In this document: piece after piece, positions 1-5,038 of the stretch | Layout: each line of letters begins with the position of its first letter | Numbering within the stretch: the first letter of the stretch is position 1 | Source of the DNA: CAZASK01 sp964487845 | Lineage (GTDB): Bacteria > Chlamydiota > Chlamydiia > Chlamydiales > FEN-1388 | NCBI GenBank assembly: GCA_964487845.1 | Contig: CAZASK010000047.1 | Span: 1-5,038, forward strand | Direction: 5' to 3' | DNA: 5,038 nucleotides | Translations under genes and position numbers: made by a program | Notes under the pieces: generated by a model | Seen by the model: the letters and a program-made list of their open reading frames with translations, nothing else | What the model was told of the DNA's origin: nothing | Databases searched by the model: none

Positions 1-184
1 AGTTTCTTAACGTTATTGGCACAATATTACGTAATGATTGGCGGAGTTAGGGTTTGATCTGGAGCGAGTGACCATTGTGCATGCATGAAGGCGCGAGTGA
101 AGAACAAAAATTTATTGCTAAGCCGACGCAGTCAAATATGAATTTATTTTTTTGGGATGGTATTACGGCTTCGAATCTGAAGTT
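1..184. other. Intergenic stretch without a convincing gene
   Basis: This stretch lies beyond the rpsD terminator and no reading frame in it is convincing. The plus strand is open from the window edge to a TGA at 55-57 (18 residues), too short to judge. It contains a perfect 10-bp palindrome ATTACGTAAT (26-35), an 8-bp palindrome TGCATGCA (78-85), a direct repeat of ATTGGC (15-20 and 37-42) and a direct repeat of GCGAGTGA (64-71 and 93-100). I saw no tRNA cloverleaf and no clear promoter. It could be a decayed gene, a dispersed non-coding repeat or plain spacer. Confidence 0.5.
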
Positions 185-220
185 AAAAAAAAAAGCGCTT
201 CTTTTTCAAGAAGCGCTTTT
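185..220 (-). terminator. Rho-independent terminator of rpsD
   Basis: Positions 191-203 and 208-220 are perfect 13-bp inverted repeats (AAAAGCGCTTCTT and its complement) around a 4-nt loop. The run of ten A at 185-194 reads as a ten-T tract on the minus strand. It follows the hairpin and partly forms the base of the stem. The hairpin begins 24 nt after the rpsD stop codon, the normal place for an intrinsic terminator of minus-strand transcription. On the plus strand only four T follow the GC-rich part of the stem, so termination in that direction should be weaker. This is the only clear intrinsic terminator in the window. Confidence 0.93.
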
Positions 221-244
221 GCTGAATCATGACAAGTGTCAGAA

Positions 245-865
245 TTAATGTGCGTGTGCGAGGAAGTCACAAATCATGTGGATATTCACTTCGAGAGGCA
301 AAGAAATATCAGCAAGAGATGGCAACTGGAGCAGCTTCCCAGAGAATGAAGACAAATTATGCTCCATATAGCTAGGTACTGATCTGTTGGTATTTTGCAC
401 AGCTTCTGTTACTATCTTGAGCTTGTGGCTCGCAGGCTTTACAGAAATTTCCATGCCTGGCTTTACGATAAATGAACGGCGGTCTACCTTTTTTCCATTG
501 ACTCGGATGTGGCCATGAGCTACTAACTGCTGAGCCTGGAATGGTGTTGCCGCTAGTTTCAAGCGAAATACCATGTTGTCCAGACGGCACTCGAGCATCT
601 GCATCAAGAGCTCACCTGTATTTTTATGATGACGTGCTGCCTCGTGGTAGTACTTCAACAGTTGCTTTTCGGTGATCATTCCGAATGCAGCTTTCAGCTT
701 CTGTTTTTCTTCGAGCTGAATGCCATAATCTGACTTTTTCTTCCGCTTAGCACCATGCTGTCCTGGAGGATTTGGTTTGTGCACGAGTGGATTCTTAGTT
801 CTCGAAAAGACATTGATCCCGAATTTTCTCGACACTCGATTTTTTGGGCCAGTATAACGAGCCAT
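245..865 (-). CDS. rpsD: 30S ribosomal protein S4
   Basis: S4 is a primary 16S rRNA-binding protein that nucleates assembly of the 30S body and helps form the mRNA entry channel. The 206-residue product has the usual length. The N-terminal S4 domain covers about residues 3-91, with MARYTGPKNR at the start and PPGQHG at 33-38. The S4 RNA-binding fold covers about 91-140, with the signature region LECRLDNMVFR at 91-101 and VAHGHIRVNGKKVDRR at 115-130. The four N-terminal zinc-binding cysteines of some S4 proteins are absent; the only Cys are at 93 and 199, so this is the zinc-free type. The PPGQHG...KKKSDYG(I/L)QLEEKQKLKA stretch and the C-terminal FLAH ending match my recollection of chlamydial S4. 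The start is ATG, preceded by GAGGAG at 5-nt spacing. The gene stands apart from the rpsM-rpsK-rpoA-rplQ cluster where many bacteria keep it; as far as I recall, it is also separate in Chlamydia. Confidence 0.98.
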   Translation of the reverse strand: MARYTGPKNRVSRKFGINVFSRTKNPLVHKPNPPGQHGAKRKKKSDYGIQLEEKQKLKAAFGMITEKQLLKYYHEAARHHKNTGELLMQMLECRLDNMVFRLKLAATPFQAQQLVAHGHIRVNGKKVDRRSFIVKPGMEISVKPASHKLKIVTEAVQNTNRSVPSYMEHNLSSFSGKLLQLPSLADISLPLEVNIHMICDFLAHAH

Positions 866-870
866 TGCTT

Positions 871-876
871 CTCCTC
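871..876 (-). promoter_or_regulatory. Strong ribosome binding site of rpsD
   Basis: The minus strand reads GAGGAG, 5 nt before the ATG at 865. It is the best Shine-Dalgarno match in the window, fits a highly expressed ribosomal protein gene, and fixes the rpsD start. Confidence 0.85.
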
Positions 877-905
877 AAAACGTGTAGGATAAAATGAATG
901 TATAG

Positions 906-935
906 ACTATCTCATATCATGCTGTTTTTGTGCAA
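906..935 (-). promoter_or_regulatory. Possible weak promoter for rpsD
   Basis: The 74-nt gap between the repeat-protein gene and rpsD holds TTGCAC (935-930) followed at 18 nt by GATAGT (911-906), a 3/6 and 4/6 match to the sigma-70 boxes. A second -10-like element, TATACA, lies at 904-899 but has no matching -35 at normal spacing. No terminator precedes this gap, so rpsD could also be read from upstream. The assignment is an inference from spacing and from the expectation that a ribosomal protein gene has its own promoter. Confidence 0.3.
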
Positions 936-939
936 GAGG

Positions 940-1602
940 TTACAACTGATATTTTTCTACAATGGGATCTAAAATCGCACGCTTCGTACATTTATTACCT
1001 ACATACTCATAAGAAAAGAGCGTGGTGCCAAATAGATCCCACATGGTATCAAAGCCATGGCGTTTACCTCCTTCAAAATCTATTTCTCGTATCAGCTGCC
1101 CAGTTTCAGCATACACACATGTTTTTCCATGGAGCACCCCCTGCTGATACTCACTTTCCAGCTTTTTTCCTCCAGCAGGATAAAAATATATCTGTTTGCC
1201 GTGGAGTTGATCGCGCAAAAAGCGCTCTTGAGCAATGAGAGCCCCTTGCTGAGTATAGAGAAAAGCTCTCCCCTCTCTTTTCCCATGTACAAAGAGATAC
1301 AGTGACGCCATACTCCCATCATGAAAAAAAGTCCTCGATGGTCCATGGAGCATTCCCTCCACATAATAACAGTCGCTCATCATCTTTTCCTTTTTCCTCG
1401 TGCGTGCTTGACCATGCAAAACATCTTTTCGATAGACAAGCTCTTCTATGAGCTGCTTTCCATTTGTCTGCACATGGTAGCCAGAAAGCGAATATGCCTC
1501 TTCTACTGTAGGAGGCATGATCTCTCTATCACAAAAGAGCTGACTGCCATCTTCATCAAAGATCACAAATCTATTTTTTTCGAATATGTAGAGTGAATTC
1601 AT
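940..1602 (-). CDS. YwqK / MORN_2-type repeat protein
   Basis: The 220-residue product consists mostly of a repeat with a conserved His-Gly (once Glu-Gly) at residues 63, 86, 110, 134, 158 and 182. The spacing is 23 and then 24 residues throughout. Each unit runs roughly as (L/R)HG...YF..G..(I/L)..E..F..G. This matches the MORN_2 / YwqK repeat, which is annotated in databases as an antitoxin-like or MORN-variant family but lacks a proven general function. Residues 1-55 form a different N-terminal segment (MNSLYIFEKNRFVIFDEDG), and about 190-220 form a non-repeat tail. No signal peptide or membrane segment is visible, so it is probably cytoplasmic or, as can happen with chlamydial repeat proteins, exported by a signal I cannot see. 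I chose the ATG at 1602 over an in-frame TTG at 1629: the ATG overlaps the upstream stop as ATGA, which implies coupled translation, and AAGG (1616-1613) sits 10 nt ahead. The partner is the Maf-like gene. Family confidence is good; function is unknown. Confidence 0.85.
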   Translation of the reverse strand: MNSLYIFEKNRFVIFDEDGSQLFCDREIMPPTVEEAYSLSGYHVQTNGKQLIEELVYRKDVLHGQARTRKKEKMMSDCYYVEGMLHGPSRTFFHDGSMASLYLFVHGKREGRAFLYTQQGALIAQERFLRDQLHGKQIYFYPAGGKKLESEYQQGVLHGKTCVYAETGQLIREIDFEGGKRHGFDTMWDLFGTTLFSYEYVGNKCTKRAILDPIVEKYQL

Positions 1603-3473
1603 GACCAAAAAACCTTTGCTTTCGGGCAAAATGCCTTTATGGAATGTCCAGAAGCCGCATATTCTTCAACTGCCTGCGCAATAAGAAGCTGATTGACGAT
1701 TGCTACTTCCTTGAGAAAAAGGAGCCTCTTTACCTCTTTATCACGCATATTCATTTGCTTTTTCCTCTTCGTGATCGAAAGATGGTCCATAAATGCTTCG
1801 TGCATGGCATCAAGCTTCACCTTCATCCTGAAAAACACCTCTAGCACATACTGAAACGCTTCTTCTTTTTCGAGTTTTTCAAACAAGAGAACGCCTTGCG
1901 TGGTAGTACAAAACTCACCTTTCTTTGTACGTTCTATCTTCTGGAGCATCTCTTGGATAATATCGACCACACGCTGCAAGCTATCATACATCTCGCCTAC
2001 AGACGAAAGGACCTTGCTATCCGTTGCTTCAAGAGGAGCTGCGATCTCAATAGCGTGGTGCACACAACCTCTCATATCATATTGTCTCGTCAGATAACGC
2101 TGTGCAGCCTCACTCAACGTTCTATTGCTCACTCCTCTCATGCCAATACCACCTTCAGTAGCATTTATCAGCTTGATCGTAGGATGCCTTTTCTTATATT
2201 CTGCTATCCACTCTGCCTCTACAATCCACTTCCACTGTGTAGAAATCGGATTTCCGGCAATATCTTTCCATGGGATAGGCCCCTCTTGTGCGAGATCTTT
2301 TTTTGAAAAAACAGCCTGCTGACTTTCCTCTACACCAGGTGCATAGGCCATATTTTTACTATATGCCAAGTCGTAGCCTACCATTATAATAGGCCCACAG
2401 CCAAGAGCATGAGCGATCTCTATTAAAAAATTGGAAACACTGTGTCCGCCGCCTAGCACTTTTCCTCTTATCTTGAGCTTTTCTTCAAAATACTCTGATA
2501 TGTTATAGCCATCGCCTCCTGGCAGATAGAGCTTTTGCCCCGACACAAGTGTCAAAGCCTCATGAAGCATGCGATTTCTGAAAAAGAATGGCACAGTAAA
2601 GGCACTTGCCTGCCTCAACCTGAGGTATTGCATTGGATTCGGGTCGATGCCTGCTGCAAAATGTGGGGTTATCCCTGCGTCCATGAGTGCATTCACGCTC
2701 GATCCGCCAGCTAAAATAAGTGCTCGGTCGCTCAGCTTGCGAAGAAGTGGCAGCTGCTCTTGTAGGCTTGGGCCCGCACCCACTACGATAGCTGGAATTC
2801 CGCGAAATTGAGAAAAAAGCCGCGCTCCCTGATAAGAGGATGGGAAAAAGAAGATATTCTTCCAAAAATTTCTAAAGAAGGGGACTCCGAATCCGAGATA
2901 TTCATCTAATACTGCGTGCAATTCTGCCGTCTCGTAAAACAGCCTCTTCTTCACCTCTTCAAAAACTAAACCTCGCGTACGCTTATAAAAAGGAAGCGCT
3001 TCAATTGCAATCTTTTTTGGGTAGACTCCCCAAGCAAGCGCTTGAATAGCTTCTTTCCCCTCTTCAGAGTCTTCAATATAGGTAACACGCACCTGGGGAT
3101 TTTGCAAAATCTGCCCAGCGCGTTTCGACTCTAAAAAGCGCCCAATGACAGCGATGTCATCTTCTAAAAAAATGAGATTTCGAGAGCTATCTTCTACAAG
3201 CCACGGCTGCAGGGCATCATAGGCATATCCTAAGCCTAGGCCAAAAATATAGATCACATCAAGTGTAGATAATGGAAGCTTGAGCACAAGCTGCTCTTGC
3301 TCAAGGAAAGCTCCTTGCCGCAAGTGATAATGATCTGCTCCACGAACTAGGGTCTCTTCTCCTCGCTCAGTCTTCGAAAAACGAAGGCAAGAAAGATCTG
3401 CAAGAGACAAGAGAGCTGAAGCTTTGGAGTTGTGACGTTCAAAATAGCGGAGATTTTTATCAAATCGATTCAC
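1599..3473 (-). CDS. Maf-like DUF115 / MptE-like family protein
   Basis: This 624-residue protein has the architecture of the Maf ('motility associated factor', DUF115, 6-hydroxymethylpterin pyrophosphokinase MptE-like) family. An N-terminal Rossmann-like part contains IFGLGLGYAYDAL near residues 76-88. The central DUF115 domain runs from about 203 to 445, with AIVVGAGPSL (228-237), ALILAGGSSVNALMDAGITPHF near 251-272, GIDPNP (275-280), GGGHSVSNF near 341-349, VGYDLAYS near 365-372 and INATEGGIGMRG near 436-447. A mainly helical charged tail follows, about 490-610. Characterised relatives glycosylate flagellin with nonulosonic acids or act in pterin synthesis; the substrate here cannot be read. 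There are no membrane segments, so it is cytoplasmic. No ATG occurs in frame before about residue 264, so the start is non-ATG. GTG at 3473 is preferred because GAAGG (3488-3484) lies 10 nt ahead; TTG at 3479 would have only 4 nt. An in-frame stop lies ten codons above that TTG. The gene is coupled to the repeat protein by ATGA. Confidence 0.88.
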   Translation of the reverse strand: MNRFDKNLRYFERHNSKASALLSLADLSCLRFSKTERGEETLVRGADHYHLRQGAFLEQEQLVLKLPLSTLDVIYIFGLGLGYAYDALQPWLVEDSSRNLIFLEDDIAVIGRFLESKRAGQILQNPQVRVTYIEDSEEGKEAIQALAWGVYPKKIAIEALPFYKRTRGLVFEEVKKRLFYETAELHAVLDEYLGFGVPFFRNFWKNIFFFPSSYQGARLFSQFRGIPAIVVGAGPSLQEQLPLLRKLSDRALILAGGSSVNALMDAGITPHFAAGIDPNPMQYLRLRQASAFTVPFFFRNRMLHEALTLVSGQKLYLPGGDGYNISEYFEEKLKIRGKVLGGGHSVSNFLIEIAHALGCGPIIMVGYDLAYSKNMAYAPGVEESQQAVFSKKDLAQEGPIPWKDIAGNPISTQWKWIVEAEWIAEYKKRHPTIKLINATEGGIGMRGVSNRTLSEAAQRYLTRQYDMRGCVHHAIEIAAPLEATDSKVLSSVGEMYDSLQRVVDIIQEMLQKIERTKKGEFCTTTQGVLLFEKLEKEEAFQYVLEVFFRMKVKLDAMHEAFMDHLSITKRKKQMNMRDKEVKRLLFLKEVAIVNQLLIAQAVEEYAASGHSIKAFCPKAKVFWS

Positions 3474-3483
3474 GAACAAAAAG

Positions 3484-3488
3484 CCTTC
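3484..3488 (-). promoter_or_regulatory. Ribosome binding site deciding the Maf-like start
   Basis: The minus strand reads GAAGG. It is 10 nt from the GTG at 3473 and 4 nt from the TTG at 3479. Because AAGG pairs with the 5' part of the Shine-Dalgarno consensus, the longer spacing is the more natural one and favours GTG. The evidence is suggestive rather than decisive. Confidence 0.45.
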
Positions 3489-3536
3489 AAAGATGTTATT
3501 TTCTTTTTACAAGGCCTTGCTATTATTTTGCATCTA

Positions 3537-4907
3537 TTAACTGCCAGCAACTTGAGCATCATCTCGTGATTTTACCGACCACAAGGGCAGTAGCAGCGAC
3601 ATAGAAATAAGACCGCAGGCGATCAATACAAGAAAAAATGCATTCCAGCCAAACGTCTGAACAAGTGCTCCTAGTGGATATCCTGCCGTTGCGGCACCGA
3701 GATACGCTAAAAGACCTGTAAAGCCACTCGCTGTAGCGGCTGCTTTTTTATGCGACAGCTCTGCTGCCGCCATGCCGATCATCATCTGAGGTCCAAAGGT
3801 GAAGAATCCAAAGGTAAAGAGCATAGCGCAGTCTGTGACAGGCAAAGCGGCTAGTGGAGCAAAGAGAGCGCACCGAGGAGCCAAGAGGAAAAAGAGTGTA
3901 GACAAAGAAACGCCTAAACAAAAGAGCGACAAGACAGGACCGCGCCTGGCACGAAACAGCTTGTCTGAAGCCCAGCCGGCTACTAAACTTCCGAAGATCC
4001 CACCTACCTCGAACCATATGATAATAGCACTTGCGCCAAGAGGCGTGTATCCCTTCGATTCAACGAGATAGAGCACGGTCCAGTCGTTGATAGCGGTTCT
4101 GATCATGTAGACGAAGTAGTAGCCAAAGGCTAAAATCCATATAAAGCGATTCGTAAATACATATTCGAAGAGAATCTCTTTGACCGTCAGTTCTCTTTCG
4201 GGATCTTTGTGTGCCTTTTTTGAAGGGTAGTCATTGCGATACTTTTCGATAGGAGGAAGGCCTAAACCTTGCGGAGTGTCTGTCAGTCGATTCATCAAGA
4301 TAAAAGACATTGTAATGCAGACAGAGCCTGGTATGATCATGGCGTAGCGCCAGCCAAAATATTGAGCAAATAAAGCAGTGATGATAGGGACGACTGCGCC
4401 GCCAATATTATGCGATATATTCCAAAATGACCACCATCTGCCGCGCTCAGACTGAGAGTACCAGTGTGTGAGCAGCCGTGCACAAGAAGGCCAACCAAAC
4501 CCTTGAAACCAACCATTCATGCCCCAAAAAAACGCAAACATGCCAAACGAAGAGCTGCAACCAAATAAAATGTTGCATATCCCGGTGATCATCAGCCCTG
4601 CAGCCATGAAGTACTTGGCATTGGATCGATCGCCAATCACGCCACTTGCAAACTTGCTGATTCCATAAGTCACCGACCAGATGCTGGCGATGAGGCCAAG
4701 CTGTTCTTTGGTAAGCCCTAGATCGTGGATCATCGCGGGCATGGCGAAGGTAAAACTCTTTCTTGTCAGATAGTAGAAGACATATCCCAAGAACATCGAA
4801 TAAAAGACACGGATACGCCAGTATGAGTACTTGGCTGCAACTACTTCGTGATCTTGGATTTCATCGAGTTGAGGAGCTGGTCGAAAGAGCCCACCTAAAA
4901 ACGCCAC
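3537..4907 (-). CDS. uhpC: UhpC-type hexose-phosphate:phosphate antiporter
   Basis: This inner-membrane carrier belongs to the organophosphate:Pi antiporter (OPA) family of the major facilitator superfamily. The 456-residue product has about 12 hydrophobic segments, split by a charged loop near residues 208-253. The family signature RG-x5-WN-x2-HN-I-GG is complete at residues 155-170. The two arginines that bind substrate phosphate in GlpT/UhpT have clear counterparts: R49 in YLTRKSF and R270 in VYMIRTAINDW. In Chlamydia pneumoniae, UhpC has been shown to exchange glucose-6-phosphate for phosphate, unlike E. coli UhpC, which is mainly a sensor for UhpT; no uhpA/uhpB partner is visible here. 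The N-terminus FLGGLFRPAPQLDEI resembles chlamydial UhpC. The start is GTG at 4907, with AGGTG four nt ahead. An in-frame TTG at 4928 would extend the protein by seven residues, but it sits within 2 nt of the predicted transcription start. The gene ends with tandem stops TAA TAG. Confidence 0.93.
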   Translation of the reverse strand: MAFLGGLFRPAPQLDEIQDHEVVAAKYSYWRIRVFYSMFLGYVFYYLTRKSFTFAMPAMIHDLGLTKEQLGLIASIWSVTYGISKFASGVIGDRSNAKYFMAAGLMITGICNILFGCSSSFGMFAFFWGMNGWFQGFGWPSCARLLTHWYSQSERGRWWSFWNISHNIGGAVVPIITALFAQYFGWRYAMIIPGSVCITMSFILMNRLTDTPQGLGLPPIEKYRNDYPSKKAHKDPERELTVKEILFEYVFTNRFIWILAFGYYFVYMIRTAINDWTVLYLVESKGYTPLGASAIIIWFEVGGIFGSLVAGWASDKLFRARRGPVLSLFCLGVSLSTLFFLLAPRCALFAPLAALPVTDCAMLFTFGFFTFGPQMMIGMAAAELSHKKAAATASGFTGLLAYLGAATAGYPLGALVQTFGWNAFFLVLIACGLISMSLLLPLWSVKSRDDAQVAGS

Positions 4908-4911
4908 ATGG

Positions 4912-4916
4912 CACCT
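4912..4916 (-). promoter_or_regulatory. Ribosome binding site supporting the GTG start of uhpC
   Basis: The minus strand reads AGGTG, matching the 3' half of the AGGAGGTG consensus, with four nt before the GTG at 4907. An out-of-frame ATG overlaps the first base of this start (CCATGTGG) but reaches TAG within five codons, so it is not used for uhpC. Confidence 0.55.
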
Positions 4917-4929
4917 ATTGCATTTCAAA

Positions 4930-4966
4930 TAGGTACAAGTGTAAAAAAGTGAAGCGTAAGTGTCAA
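4930..4966 (-). promoter_or_regulatory. Sigma-70-type promoter of uhpC
   Basis: On the minus strand a perfect -35 box TTGACA (4966-4961) is followed after exactly 17 nt by TACACT (4943-4938), a 4/6 -10 box. The sequence just upstream (about 4967-4980) is almost entirely A/T, like an UP element. The best purine for initiation is the A at 4930, 8 nt past the -10 box. This gives a short leader of about 23 nt before the GTG at 4907, with room for the AGGTG site but not for initiation at the TTG at 4928. It may drive uhpC alone or also the genes downstream of it. Confidence 0.8.
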
Positions 4967-5038
4967 TTTATTTAAAATTAAGAACAGAACTATACTGGTA
5001 AAGATTGACCCCCTAAGCATTGTAGATTCTTCGGAACT

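Noticed and set aside
1..57. Possible C-terminal end of a plus-strand gene (18 residues, stop TGA at 55-57)
   Set aside because: It is too short to recognise; another plus frame is open to 47. Sequence left of the window is needed.
81..248. Plus-strand 55-residue frame starting at ATG 81
   Set aside because: It has no ribosome binding site at usable distance, runs straight through the rpsD terminator hairpin and its A-tract, and overlaps the rpsD stop. Its composition is dictated by the hairpin.
940..1602. Reading the repeat protein as the antitoxin of a toxin-antitoxin pair because of the YwqK family name
   Set aside because: The neighbour is a 624-residue Maf-like protein, not a recognisable toxin, and the family label 'antitoxin' is not proven for most members.
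1603..1629. Nine-residue N-terminal extension of the repeat protein from a TTG at 1629
   Set aside because: The ATG at 1602 forms an ATGA overlap with the upstream stop and has AAGG at 10-nt spacing. The TTG would create a longer overlap without a better signal.
1896..2306. Plus-strand 136-residue frame opposite the Maf-like gene
   Set aside because: It is a shadow of the strongly supported minus-strand gene and has no recognisable domain. The same holds for the plus-strand frames at 930-1238, 1057-1305, 1321-1596, 1644-1844, 2569-2811, 3799-4071 and 4763-4975, and the minus-strand shadows at 372-590, 1092-1364, 2560-2865 and 3748-4017.
3507..3533. Mini reading frame (eight residues, MQNNSKAL) just after the uhpC stop, as a possible leader peptide of the Maf-like gene
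   Set aside because: It is too short and has no ribosome binding site or attenuator-like hairpin after it. The nearby CAAGGCCTTG palindrome has no loop and no T-tract.
4925..5038. Minus-strand frame open to the window edge, with an ATG at 5020 giving a 31-residue hydrophobic peptide
   Set aside because: It runs through the uhpC -35 and -10 boxes, and its hydrophobic look follows from the AT-rich DNA. No ribosome binding site was seen. A second minus frame from the edge stops at 4990-4992, and neither can be supported.

Overview
This window most likely comes from a chlamydia, probably one of the environmental (amoeba-associated, Parachlamydia/Waddlia/Simkania-like) lineages. Two genes point there. 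The S4 ribosomal protein has the zinc-free N-terminus and the kind of C-terminal ending (...ICDFLAHAH) that I recall from chlamydial S4. The sugar-phosphate carrier resembles chlamydial UhpC, with its 'LFRPAP' N-terminus and about 456 residues. The genus cannot be settled from the sequence alone.

All four supported genes lie on the minus strand, so transcription runs from high to low coordinates. From right to left they are: (i) a UhpC-type hexose-phosphate:phosphate antiporter (3537-4907) behind a very clear sigma-70-like promoter (TTGACA, 17 bp, TACACT); (ii) a large cytoplasmic protein of the Maf / DUF115 / MptE-like family (1599-3473); (iii) a 220-residue protein of six 24-residue YwqK/MORN_2-type repeats (940-1602), whose ATG overlaps the stop of the Maf-like gene in an ATGA junction; and (iv) rpsD (245-865), which has a strong ribosome binding site and ends at a textbook rho-independent terminator (185-220). 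The gaps are about 63 nt (uhpC to Maf-like), minus 4 nt (Maf-like to repeat protein) and 74 nt (repeat protein to rpsD). No hairpin terminator is visible before 185-220, so read-through from uhpC to rpsD is possible. rpsD probably also has its own weak promoter in the 74-nt gap.

Functionally, uhpC would import glucose-6-phosphate from the host cytosol and rpsD is housekeeping. The middle pair is the least explained part. Maf-family proteins are known mainly as flagellin glycosyltransferases or as pterin pyrophosphokinase-like enzymes. Here one is translationally coupled to a small repeat protein, with no flagellar gene in sight.

The left end (1-184) holds no convincing gene. It contains two short palindromes and a repeated 8-mer. 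The right end (4967-5038), upstream of the uhpC promoter, is AT-rich near the promoter and also has no supportable gene. No tRNA, rRNA, CRISPR array, insertion sequence or riboswitch was recognised.
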